A stretch of 64,000 nt of DNA from Solirubrobacter sp963848475 (lineage in GTDB: Bacteria > Actinomycetota > Thermoleophilia > Solirubrobacterales > Solirubrobacteraceae), in the NCBI GenBank assembly GCA_963848475.1, contig CAWKDW010000020.1, positions 802,899-866,898 on the forward strand, given 5' to 3'. Shown here one piece after another: positions 24,891 through 32,704 of this stretch. Both the position numbers and the translations under genes were made by a program. The notes below the pieces were generated by a model that was not told the DNA's origin, did no database searches, and saw only the letters and a list, made by a program, of their open reading frames with translations. Each line of letters begins with the position of its first letter. The first letter of the stretch is position 1.

Positions 24891-24900
24891 ACTGTACGCT
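24891..24900. promoter_or_regulatory. Bidirectional promoter with opposing -10 elements sharing TA
   Basis: ACTGTACGCT contains TACAGT on the minus strand (24896-24891, 6 nt before ATG 24884) and TACGCT on the plus strand (24895-24900, 7 nt before GTG 24908). The two -10 hexamers share the central TA step. Confidence 0.6.
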
Positions 24901-24907
24901 GAGTCGG

Positions 24908-25549
24908 GTGACCGACGACTCGCTCCCCGAGCTGCGGGCTTCAGACGCGGACCGCGAACAGCACGCCGAAGTCCTGCGCCGCGCCGCCGGCGAGGGGCGG
25001 TTGACCATGGACGAGCTCGAAGAGCGGCTCAACGCGGTCTACGAGGCGCGCACGCATCGCGAGCTGGACCGTCTGGTCGCCGACGTCGTGGTGCACGGCG
25101 AGCAGCCGGGCGCGATCACCGGTGCGAGCAGGCGCATGCCGGTCCGCCGTGGCGAGGACGGCGCGAGCTGGCTCGTGTCGATCATGAGCGGCCGCGAGCG
25201 CAAGGGCCGCTGGCGCGTCGGGCCTGACCTGAAGGTCATCAACATCATGGGCGCATCGGACCTCGACCTCAACGACGCCGAACTGGCCGCCGACGACGTC
25301 AGCATCACGGTCTTCGCGTTGATGGGCGGCGCCGACATCCGCGTCCCCGAGGGCCTCAACGTCGACCTCTCGGACTTCGCGTTCATGGGCGGCAACAGCT
25401 CCACGCTCGGTGACGAGCGGCCCGATCCCGGCGGGCCCACGCTGCATCTGCGCGTGATCTCGATCATGGGCGGGATCGACGTCAAGCGCGGCCGCAAGCT
25501 CTCGCGCGCGGAGCGCAGGGCTCGCAAGCACCTAGAGCACGGGAGCTGA
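24908..25549 (+). CDS. DUF1707 domain protein with LiaF-like C-terminus
   Basis: 213 residues. The DUF1707/SHOCT-like N-terminal domain (about 5-60, ELRASDADREQHAEVLRRAAGEGRL split as family core, then TMDELEERLNAVYEART) is followed by a beta-helical LiaF-like region (about 95-195). There IMGASDLDLNDAEL, ALMGGADIRVPEGLNVDL and ISIMGGIDVKRG form repeated strands. Family members are thought to act at the membrane in envelope-stress sensing; no membrane helix is visible. TACGCT lies 7 nt upstream of GTG. The 3' end overlaps a convergent gene by 18 nt. Confidence 0.82.
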   Translation: MTDDSLPELRASDADREQHAEVLRRAAGEGRLTMDELEERLNAVYEARTHRELDRLVADVVVHGEQPGAITGASRRMPVRRGEDGASWLVSIMSGRERKGRWRVGPDLKVINIMGASDLDLNDAELAADDVSITVFALMGGADIRVPEGLNVDLSDFAFMGGNSSTLGDERPDPGGPTLHLRVISIMGGIDVKRGRKLSRAERRARKHLEHGS

Positions 25550-25918
25550 CGCCGGCGGGCGCTCGAGCGCCTGCGGCACGAGCAACGCGGTGATCGAGCC
25601 GATCACGACGCGCTCGGTGGTCCCCGGCGTGAGATCACCGCGAGCGGTGCGCGGGTCACGCGGCGGCGCCGGCAGGCCGAACAGCCGGTGCGCATGATCG
25701 GCGGCGTACAAGCGCAGCGCACGGCTCGCATCGGGCCGGGCCAGCCGCCAGCCGGCGGCGATCAGATTCGCCCCGTGCCACAGCTCCCACCGCCAGCGCC
25801 GGAACGGGATCCGCCCGGCAGGCAGCGGATACAGGTTGTACGCGAATTCGAGGCCGTGGACGGTCGGCACTGCCACGAACGCTAGCGCGCGCCAAGGTTC
25901 GCCCAAGCAAATGTCCAT
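25532..25918 (-). CDS. Conserved-looking hypothetical protein, 128 residues
   Basis: Starts MDICLGEPWRALAFVAVPTV. One weakly hydrophobic N-terminal segment, a tryptophan/arginine-rich middle (FRRWRWELWHGANLIAAGW) and a region ADHAHRLFGLPAPPRD. I do not recognise a family. The coding assignment rests on the frame being open with typical codon use and on ending convergently with the DUF1707 gene. ATG 25918 is the most upstream reasonable start; the frame stays open further upstream. Confidence 0.5.
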   Translation of the reverse strand: MDICLGEPWRALAFVAVPTVHGLEFAYNLYPLPAGRIPFRRWRWELWHGANLIAAGWRLARPDASRALRLYAADHAHRLFGLPAPPRDPRTARGDLTPGTTERVVIGSITALLVPQALERPPASAPVL

Positions 25919-25997
25919 GTGGTGAAGGTTGACTTCACCGCGGCGACCTCCGTAGCCTCGGTCGGTCCGCCTCAAATCGCAACCAGGACCGGCGATA

Positions 25998-27997
25998 ATG
26001 GAAGGCACACGAACCAAGCCCGCGCGAACGATCGTGGGCGGCGCTTCATTGGACACGCCCGAGCGGGCGCGAGCGTACACCGCGGCTGCACAGCGCGACC
26101 TCAACGTGCATCTGCAGCGGCTGGGCTCGCCTGACCGTGCTCGCCGTGGACGGCGAGTGGGACGCCGATTCGCAGCTCGCGTTCGAACGCGTCTGCCGGA
26201 TCCTCGGCATCGACGCCGTCCGCGACGCGCGGACGTTCCGCCTGATCGGGGCCTCAGTCGCCGAGCGCACGGACGCCGAACGCGAGCGTGCACAGACCGA
26301 CGGTGTCGCGTTCGAGCAGCAGCTCAAGGCCCAGTTCGCCGATCCCGCCAACGGCAACGGCAACGGCACATCCGCAGGCGCCCAAGCGCAAGCCGGCCGT
26401 CGTCGGCGGCCACTCGCTCGAGAAGGCCGACCGCGCCCGCGCCTACGTCGCCGCGCTCCAGCGCGACCTCAATCGCCACCTGCGCTCGCTCGGCTCCCCG
26501 ACCGTCCTCGCGGTCGACGGCGCCTGGGATCGCGAGACCGACGTCGCGTTCCGCCGCGTCTGCCGGGTGCTCGGCCTCGAAGCGCACCGCGACGTGCGCA
26601 CCTTCCGGGCGGTCGGGGGCGCCGCGGCCCCGCTCACCGCCGCCGAGCGCAAGCACGCCACCAGCGACGGGGCGGCCTACGAGAAGCGGCTGCGCCACCA
26701 CTTCGCGCACACCCCGGTGCCCGAACCCCGCAAGCCCAAGGCTCCCGACCCGGAGCCGGAGCCGCAGCACGGCGGCGACGATCTCGCAGCAGCCCTGCGC
26801 GCCGCGGGCGCCCGCTACGAGGACGCGATCATCCGCGAGGCGCGCCGCCACGGCGTGCCCGTCTCGCTGGTGTGCGCGATCCTCGAGGTCGAGACCGGCT
26901 TCCAGAATGTCTTCGGCCACGACGCCGTCCGCAACCCCGTCAAGAGCCCGCCGCGTGGCCTGATGGCGGTCACCGAGGAGCGCTACCAGCAGTACCTGCG
27001 CTTCCGCCGCCAGGGTCTCGGCAACCAGGGCGTCGGCCCGATGCAGCTCACGAGCCCGGGGCTGCAGGACCGCGCCGACGCGCTCGGTGGCTGCTGGAAA
27101 GTCGACCCCAACGTCCGCGTCGGCGTCGAGTTCCTCGCCGGCAACATCCAGCGGCTCGGCCTCTACCGCGGCGTCGCCGCCTACAACGGCTCGACCGCCT
27201 ACGCCGACAAGGTGCTGCCGCTGGAGAAGAAGTGGCGGGCGAAGATCGGCAGCGCCGGCGCCGCGGATCCCGCAACCGGCGGCGGCTCCGGGCCGCGGAC
27301 GCTGAAGGTGCGCAACCCGCGCATGCGCGGTTCGGACGTCGAAGCCCTGCAGAAGCTCCTCAACCGGCGCTTCGAGGAGTGGAAGATCGCCGTCCGCATC
27401 GACGTGGACGGCATCTACGGCCCGGCCACGCGCAAGGCCGCGCGCCGCGTCGCCTACGGGCTCGGCGTCCCCGCCTCCGACTACGAGAAGGGCATCACGC
27501 CCGCGCTGCGCTCCAAGCTGCGCCGGCCGAGCCGGCGCACCGCGGCGGAGCTCGAGCGCGCCAAGAGCCGCCGGGCGTGGTTGCGCAAGCTGCGCCGCGT
27601 CAGCGGCTCGACGGCGAGCGCCTCGACGGCGAGCGGCAACTACCCGCTCGCCCGCCACGGGCCGATCATCGGCACGCCGTTCCACGGCACGCACACGCGC
27701 GGGAACTGGCAGTCCGACAACGCGCTCGACATCAGCGTCCCCAACGGCACGCCCGTGATCGCGCTCGACGACGGCGTGATCGTGAAGACCTTCAACAGCC
27801 CATCCGGCGTGACCGCGGGCTGGCAGGTGACCCTGCGCGGCGGCGACAACGCCTGGTTCTACGGGCATCTGACGACCGTCAGCGTCCGCGCCGGCGATCG
27901 CGTGCGCAAGGGCCAGACGATCGGCACTTCGGGCTCCGCCAACGGCGTGCCCCATCTCCACATCGGACAGCAGGTCGGACGACCGCGATTCCAGTGA
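25998..27997 (+). pseudogene. Multidomain peptidoglycan hydrolase: duplicated N-terminal domain, transglycosylase, PG-binding and M23 peptidase; frameshifted
   Basis: Two ~95-residue repeats open the protein. Each has VGG-SL, RARAY-AA-QRDLN-HL, VLAVDG-WD, AF-RVCR-LG and RTFR. Next come a lysozyme-like transglycosylase (VSLVCAILEVETGFQNVFG, with catalytic Glu, and GVGPMQL), a PG_binding_1 domain (MRGSDVEALQKLLNRRF, DGIYGPATRKA) and an M23 endopeptidase (DNALDISVPNGTPVIALDDG, GVPHLHIGQQ). One-base shifts near 26135 and 26385 split the first repeat from the rest; the last ~540 residues are uninterrupted. No signal peptide is visible. A holin-like gene follows 11 nt later, suggesting a phage-derived lysis pair. 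Confidence 0.78.
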
Positions 27998-28008
27998 GGT
28001 TGAGACTG

Positions 28009-28557
28009 ATGGACGACACCCAGATCGACGACGACGAGGTCCTGGCCGAGGGCGGCCCCCTCGATGACACGAGCCAGCTGATCGGCGGCACCGTGGTCAC
28101 CCAGCTGGAGGCGCCGATCGTCGCCTCCGAGGCGGACCTCGACGCGCTGTTCGGCGAGGACGAGGACGAGGAGGACCTCGGCGACGACGACCTCGACCTC
28201 GGCGACGAGTTCGAGGCCCCGCCGGTCGCGCTCGACCACGCCTTCGAGGTGCCCGCGGCGGTGCAGGAGCCCGAGCGCGTCGCTCAGCTCGAGACGGCGG
28301 TGAAGGCGCTCGCCGGCCAGCAGGCCGACCGCGAGTCGGGCCGCGTGCGCCGCAAGGTGACGGCCGCGACCGGCGGCGCCGGAATCGTCGGCCTGATCCC
28401 GATCGTGCTGCAGCTCGCCGGGGCGCTCGACGTCTCGCCCGAAGTGGCCTCGACCGTGGCCGCCGTCGCGGCCGCGCTCGGCGCGCTGGCGGCGGGCTGG
28501 GCGACGCCTGAACGCCCGACGCCGATCTCGGCCGGGGAGATCCTCGCCGCGGACTGA
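28009..28557 (+). CDS. Acidic protein with two C-terminal hydrophobic segments, holin-like
   Basis: 182 residues. The N-terminal half is extremely acidic (GEDEDEEDLGDDDLDLGDEF). A short coiled region follows, then two hydrophobic stretches (GGAGIVGLIPIVLQLAGAL and ASTVAAVAAALGALAAGW) separated by a few residues, a hairpin typical of small phage holins. It lies 11 nt after the peptidoglycan hydrolase. A role in releasing or localising that enzyme is inferred from context only. A terminator-like hairpin follows. Confidence 0.65.
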   Translation: MDDTQIDDDEVLAEGGPLDDTSQLIGGTVVTQLEAPIVASEADLDALFGEDEDEEDLGDDDLDLGDEFEAPPVALDHAFEVPAAVQEPERVAQLETAVKALAGQQADRESGRVRRKVTAATGGAGIVGLIPIVLQLAGALDVSPEVASTVAAVAAALGALAAGWATPERPTPISAGEILAAD

Positions 28558-28564
28558 CCCCCGT

Positions 28565-28589
28565 CTGGGGGGTCGTCGCGGCCCCCCAG
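28565..28589 (+). terminator. GC-rich hairpin after the holin-like gene
   Basis: CTGGGGGG (28565-28572), a 9-nt loop and CCCCCCAG (28582-28589) form an 8-bp stem just after the stop codon, without a T-tract. Probable terminator. Confidence 0.55.
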
Positions 28590-28608
28590 GCCTGCTATCG
28601 CCTAGTGG

Positions 28609-29466
28609 GTGGCCGCTGCCCTCCCACTTTTCGGTGCCTTCGTGGTGGGGCTCGGCGCCCGCCGCTGGCTCCAGCGCCACATCTCGCTGCTGTTCCGGAT
28701 GCAGCTCGCGGGCGGCATCGGCGTGCTCTCCGTGCTGGCGGGCTGGAGCTTCGACGTCAGCGTCCGCAACGTCGCCGCGATCGCGGTCCTGCTGACGGCG
28801 CAGCTGACCTCGGTCTCCGTCGGCGCCTGGGTGTTCAAGCGCCGGACCGATGGTCCGCTGCTGTCGTTCTGGATGTACGGCAACCCGACGTTCTGGACCG
28901 CGCCGCTCGCCGCCGCGACGCTCGGCGCCCAGGCGGCCGTCTTCATCATCGCCTACGACATGCTCACCCAGGCGCGGATCGCCGTGGGCGTCAGGTTCAT
29001 GCGCCGGCACGCGCCGAAGTCCCAGTCCGCGCGGACCGCGCTCGCCGACTACGCGCCGACGATCGGCGCCGTCAGCGGCCTGCTCATCGGGGTCGTCCTG
29101 CCCGCGCCCGACGTCGTCGACACGATCGTGGCCGCGCTCGGCATCGTGATGGCCGGGGTCGGCTTCCTGCTGCTCGGCGTGTCGTGGCCGAAGCGCTGGA
29201 TCGGGCGCCCGCAGATCGCGATCTCGCTGCGCGCGTTCACGCTGCACTGGACGCTCGTCCCGGCGATCCTGGGTCTCGCGACGCTCGCCGGGATCGAGCT
29301 TCCGGGCGCCGTCTGGCTACTCGCCTTCGGCCCGATCCCGACGTCGGTCGTCTCCTTCGCGCAGGTCTACGGCTATTCGCCCAAGACCGCGGCGACCGGC
29401 CTTGCGCTGAGCATCACCGGGGCGATCGCGCTGCTGCCGCTCTCGCTGGCCCTGGCCGGCGGCTAA
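28609..29466 (+). CDS. AEC-like permease (auxin efflux carrier family type)
   Basis: 285 residues with about 9-10 hydrophobic segments and almost no loops. Segments such as SFWMYGNPTFWTAPLAAA and SFAQVYGYSPKTAATGLALS resemble the conserved parts of AEC/BASS-type transporters, though similarity by eye is modest. GTG 28609 is selected because TATCGC lies 7 nt upstream (28596-28601). The substrate is unknown. The stop overlaps the convergent SRPBCC gene. Confidence 0.62.
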   Translation: MAAALPLFGAFVVGLGARRWLQRHISLLFRMQLAGGIGVLSVLAGWSFDVSVRNVAAIAVLLTAQLTSVSVGAWVFKRRTDGPLLSFWMYGNPTFWTAPLAAATLGAQAAVFIIAYDMLTQARIAVGVRFMRRHAPKSQSARTALADYAPTIGAVSGLLIGVVLPAPDVVDTIVAALGIVMAGVGFLLLGVSWPKRWIGRPQIAISLRAFTLHWTLVPAILGLATLAGIELPGAVWLLAFGPIPTSVVSFAQVYGYSPKTAATGLALSITGAIALLPLSLALAGG

Positions 29467-29954
29467 CCGGCCAGCTCGATCGCGATCTGCTCGAGGATGT
29501 CCAGGCCCTCCTGGGCGCCGGACTCCATGCCCGTGGCGATGATCATGTCGCGGATCTCGAGGCTGTCGACGCGGGTCAGCATCGAGAGCCGTGTCCGGCC
29601 GCCGTCGAGCTCCTCGAAGGTGCACGTGACGAGTGCCGCGCCGCCCTCGGGGGCGCCCTCGAAGATCTCGGTGTTCACGAGCTTCTCGTCCGGGACGATC
29701 TCGTGATACTCGCCGTGGAAGGCGACCTCGAAGCCCCCGTCGGCGACCATCACGTAGCGCCATTGGCCGCCGACGCGCAGGTCGATCTCGGCGCTCTGCA
29801 TCTTCCCGCGCCGTCCCGGCCACCAGCGGCTGACGAGCTCGGGCGTCGTGTAGGCCTTGAAGACGAGGTGGGCGGGGGCGTCGAACTCCCGCACCATCAG
29901 GATCTCCTGGTCGGTCGGGAGGGTGAGGACTGCGGTTCCGCTAGTCGCGGGCAT
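29463..29954 (-). CDS. SRPBCC/AHSA1-family protein
   Basis: 163 residues, an activator-of-Hsp90-like START fold. Typical elements are MVREFDAPAHLVFKAYTTPE, WWPGRRGKM, DLRVGGQWRYVM and the C-terminal amphipathic helix QEGLDILEQIAIELA. These proteins bind hydrophobic ligands; physiological roles are mostly undefined. The start lies inside the 3' end of the upstream ArsR gene (14-nt overlap), the standard ArsR-SRPBCC operon. Confidence 0.92.
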   Translation of the reverse strand: MPATSGTAVLTLPTDQEILMVREFDAPAHLVFKAYTTPELVSRWWPGRRGKMQSAEIDLRVGGQWRYVMVADGGFEVAFHGEYHEIVPDEKLVNTEIFEGAPEGGAALVTCTFEELDGGRTRLSMLTRVDSLEIRDMIIATGMESGAQEGLDILEQIAIELAG

Positions 29955-30297
29955 CGGGATCGTCTCCTTCTGTCTGTTTGAGGTCTTCCAGGACGTCGTC
30001 GAGCAGCTCGAACCGCTCGGTCCACGTCTGCTCGTAGCCCTTCACCCAGTCATGGATGGGCTTGAGCGCGTGGCCGTTGAGCCGGTACAGGCGCTGCCGG
30101 CCTGCGTCGCGCACGTCGACCGCTCCCACTTCGCGGAGGACTCGCAGGTGCTTGGACACCTGCGGCTGGGCGAGCCCGAGCACCTGCACGAGATCGTTGA
30201 CGGGCCGTTCCCCGCCGGCGAGGACGTCCAGGATCTGCCGCCGCCGGGGTTCGGCCACCGCGTTGAACGCGTCTGCGGTCGTCGCTGCTCGGGCCAT
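29941..30297 (-). CDS. ArsR-family regulator of the SRPBCC operon
   Basis: 118 residues, a winged-helix protein: FNAVAEPRRRQILDVLAGGE, then DLVQVLGLAQPQVSKHLRVLREVG (recognition helix). It has no CVC metal site, so it probably senses an organic ligand. ATG 30297 is chosen over the upstream ATG 30309 because TATGAT lies 7 nt before it. A consensus promoter with an inverted repeat in its spacer precedes the gene and implies autorepression. It overlaps the SRPBCC gene it should regulate. Confidence 0.88.
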   Translation of the reverse strand: MARAATTADAFNAVAEPRRRQILDVLAGGERPVNDLVQVLGLAQPQVSKHLRVLREVGAVDVRDAGRQRLYRLNGHALKPIHDWVKGYEQTWTERFELLDDVLEDLKQTEGDDPDARD

Positions 30298-30304
30298 GCC
30301 GACA

Positions 30305-30332
30305 ATCATATTCCGATATAGGAATGTGTCAA
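30305..30332 (-). promoter_or_regulatory. Consensus sigma-70 promoter enclosing an ArsR operator
   Basis: On the minus strand TTGACA (30332-30327), a 16-nt spacer, then TATGAT (30310-30305), a near-perfect housekeeping promoter. The spacer is almost filled by ATTCC-N6-GGAAT (30310-30325). The -35 overlaps the iclR stop codon. Confidence 0.75.
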
Positions 30333-31087
30333 GCGGGAGTGCCGCGGATGCGCGTCGAGACGCGTGCGGCGGCGCGGCGGACGTGGACGGCCAGCGCCTC
30401 CGGGGCGGCCTCTCTGGCCGGGTAGGTGACGGCGACGGCGGCGATCGGGTGGCCGGTGTGGTCGAGCACGGGGCACGCGACCGAGGCGAAGCCGAGCGTG
30501 ACGAACCCGTCCTCCTCGGCGTAGCCGTCGCGGCGGGCGGTGGCGAGCAGGCCGCGCAACTGGGTCAGCGAGGCGGGGCCGGCCTCGTGGCGTCGGGTCA
30601 GGACGCGGCGGCTGGGGAAGAGCGCGTTGACCTGCTGCGGCGGCAGCGCGGCGAGCATCGCCAGGCCACTCGCGGTCAGGTGCGCCGGCAGGCGGACGCC
30701 GACGTCGGTCACCAGGCCGGGTCGGCCGGGCGCGCGCTCCTCGATCACGTAGAGCACGTCTCGGCCGTCGAGGACCGCGAGGTGGGCGTTGTGGGTCGTG
30801 GCGGTGACGAGGCGGGTGAGCACCGTCTGCGCGATCCAGCGCAGCGGGTCCTGGCGCAGGTAGGCGGAGCCCAGCTCGTAGGCCGCGACGCCGAGGCCGT
30901 AGCGGCGCTCCTCCGGCAGGTGCACGACGAAGCCCTCGTCGCGCAGGACGTTGAGCAGGTGGTAGGTGGTCGAGCGGGGGAGCCCGAGGTCGCGCGCGAT
31001 CGTTGTGGCAGGCAGCGGCGCGGCGTGGCGCGCGAGCAGCTTCAGCAGCTGCAGCGCGTGGGTGGCTGCGGGGGCGTTCTGTCTCAG
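30329..31087 (-). CDS. IclR-family regulator of histidine utilisation
   Basis: About 252 residues. The winged helix (LARHAAPLPATTIARDLGLPR, STTYHLLNVLRDEGFV) is followed by an effector domain (about 75-245, RPGLVTDVGVRLPAHLTASG LAML, then GFASVACPVLDHTGHPIAAV). The start is uncertain: no ATG, GTG or TTG lies in frame near the expected N-terminus, and a CTG at 31087 inside the operator palindrome is the closest candidate. It is divergent from hutH, so control of the hut genes, with urocanate or histidine as effector, is inferred from position. Confidence 0.78.
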   Translation of the reverse strand: MRQNAPAATHALQLLKLLARHAAPLPATTIARDLGLPRSTTYHLLNVLRDEGFVVHLPEERRYGLGVAAYELGSAYLRQDPLRWIAQTVLTRLVTATTHNAHLAVLDGRDVLYVIEERAPGRPGLVTDVGVRLPAHLTASGLAMLAALPPQQVNALFPSRRVLTRRHEAGPASLTQLRGLLATARRDGYAEEDGFVTLGFASVACPVLDHTGHPIAAVAVTYPAREAAPEALAVHVRRAAARVSTRIRGTPA

Positions 31088-31098
31088 ATCTGAGACAG
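31079..31098. promoter_or_regulatory. Perfect 20-bp palindrome between iclR and hutH
   Basis: CTGTCTCAGATCTGAGACAG is a perfect 20-bp palindrome about 45 bp upstream of hutH and at the iclR 5' end. It is the best candidate for the IclR operator controlling the hut operon. Confidence 0.75.
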
Positions 31099-31141
31099 TA
31101 CCCGGATCGGTTGCGTGCGCGCCGTCCCCCGCGGTGGTCTG

Positions 31142-32704
31142 ATGGCGCCCATGTTCGAGCCTCCGGGGGTGTTGATCGGGATCGGTGCGCCGACGTTCGA
31201 GGACGTCGTCGCCGTCGCGCGCCACGGCGCGCCGGTGTCGCTGGCGCCCGAGGCGCTGGAGGCGATCGCCACCAGTCGCGCGGTCGTCGACGCGCTCGCC
31301 GCCGATGTCGTGCCGCACTACGGCGTCTCGACCGGGTTCGGCGCGCTGGCGACGCTGCACATCCCGCTCGAGCGCCGGCTGGAGCTGCAGCGCGGGCTGA
31401 TCCGCAGCCATGCCGCCGGCTCCGGTGAGGAGGTCGAGCGCGAGGTCGTGCGCGCGCTGATGCTGCTGCGGCTCTCGACGCTCGCCACCGGGCGCACCGG
31501 CGTGCGGCCGGTCGTCGCCCGCTCCTACGCCGCGATGCTCTCCGCGGGCATCACGCCGGTCGTGCACGAGTACGGCTCGCTCGGCTGCTCGGGTGACCTT
31601 GCCCCGCTCTCGCACTGCGCGCTGGCGCTGATGGGCGAGGGGCCGGTGCGCGACGCCTCCGGCGTGCTGTGCGCCGCGGAGGTCGCGCTGCGCGCCGCCG
31701 GGATCGAGCCGGTGGTCCTGCAGGAGAAGGAGGGGCTCGCGCTGATCAACGGCACCGACGGCATGCTCGGGATGCTCGTGCTGGCCATCGCCGACCTGCG
31801 CCGCCTGCTCGTCACCGCCGACATCACGGCCGCGATGAGCGTCGAGGGCCTGCTCGGCACCGACCGCGTCTTCGCCGCCGACCTGCACGCGCTGCGCCCG
31901 CAGACCGGCCAGGCCGCCGCGGCCGCGAACCTGCGCGCGCTGCTGGCGGGCAGCCCGATCGTCGCCTCGCACCGCGGGCCGGAGGACACGCGGGTGCAGG
32001 ACGCGTACTCGCTGCGTTGTGCGCCGCAGGTCGCCGGCGCCGCGCGCGACACCCTCGCGCATGCGGCTGCCGTTGCCGAGCGTGAGTTGGCCTCCGCGAT
32101 CGACAACCCGGTCGTGACCGCGGACGGTCGCGTCGAGTCCAACGGCAACTTCCACGGCGCGCCCGTCGGCTATGTGCTGGACTTCCTGGCGATCGCCGCC
32201 GCGGACCTCGCGAGCATGTCCGAGCGCCGCACCGACCGCTTCCTGGACGTCGCCCGCAACCACGGTCTGCCGCCGTTTCTGGCCGAGGATCCCGGCGTCG
32301 ACTCGGGGTACATGATCGCCCAGTACACGCAGGCGGCGATCGTCTCCGAGCTCAAGCGGCTCGCCGTTCCCGCGAGCGTGGACTCGATCCCGAGCTCCGC
32401 CATGCAGGAGGACCACGTCTCGATGGGCTGGTCCGCCGCACGCAAGCTCCGGCGTTCCTTGGACGGGCTGACGCGGGTGCTCGCGATCGAGCTGCTGACC
32501 GCGGCGCGCGGGATCGACCTGCGGGCGCCGCTGGTGCCGGCGCCGGGGACCGGGGCCGTGCTCAGCGCGCTGCGTGCGGTCGCTCCCGGCCCCGGCCCGG
32601 ACCGCTTCCTTGCTCCCGAGATCGAGGCCGCCGTGGCCTTCGTCCGCTCGGGCGGTGCCGTCGGCGCCGCCGAATCCGCCACCGGCCCGTTGGAGGTGCC
32701 ATGA
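31142..32704 (+). CDS. hutH: Histidine ammonia-lyase
   Basis: About 520 residues; converts L-histidine to urocanate and ammonia, the first step of histidine breakdown. The MIO prosthetic group forms from GSLGCSGDLAPLSH; Cys-Ser-Gly instead of Ala-Ser-Gly is normal for actinobacterial HutH. Other conserved blocks are YGVSTGFGALA, NGTDGMLGML, DAYSLRCAPQV and SSAMQEDHVSMG. ATG 31142 and 31151 are both possible starts. The stop overlaps hutU (ATGA). It is the first gene of hutH-hutU-hutF-hutI, downstream of the probable IclR operator. Confidence 0.97.
   Translation: MAPMFEPPGVLIGIGAPTFEDVVAVARHGAPVSLAPEALEAIATSRAVVDALAADVVPHYGVSTGFGALATLHIPLERRLELQRGLIRSHAAGSGEEVEREVVRALMLLRLSTLATGRTGVRPVVARSYAAMLSAGITPVVHEYGSLGCSGDLAPLSHCALALMGEGPVRDASGVLCAAEVALRAAGIEPVVLQEKEGLALINGTDGMLGMLVLAIADLRRLLVTADITAAMSVEGLLGTDRVFAADLHALRPQTGQAAAAANLRALLAGSPIVASHRGPEDTRVQDAYSLRCAPQVAGAARDTLAHAAAVAERELASAIDNPVVTADGRVESNGNFHGAPVGYVLDFLAIAAADLASMSERRTDRFLDVARNHGLPPFLAEDPGVDSGYMIAQYTQAAIVSELKRLAVPASVDSIPSSAMQEDHVSMGWSAARKLRRSLDGLTRVLAIELLTAARGIDLRAPLVPAPGTGAVLSALRAVAPGPGPDRFLAPEIEAAVAFVRSGGAVGAAESATGPLEVP

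Noticed and set aside
31142..32704. Cys-Ser-Gly instead of Ala-Ser-Gly in the HutH MIO motif as a novelty
   Set aside because: This variant is normal in actinobacterial histidine ammonia-lyases.
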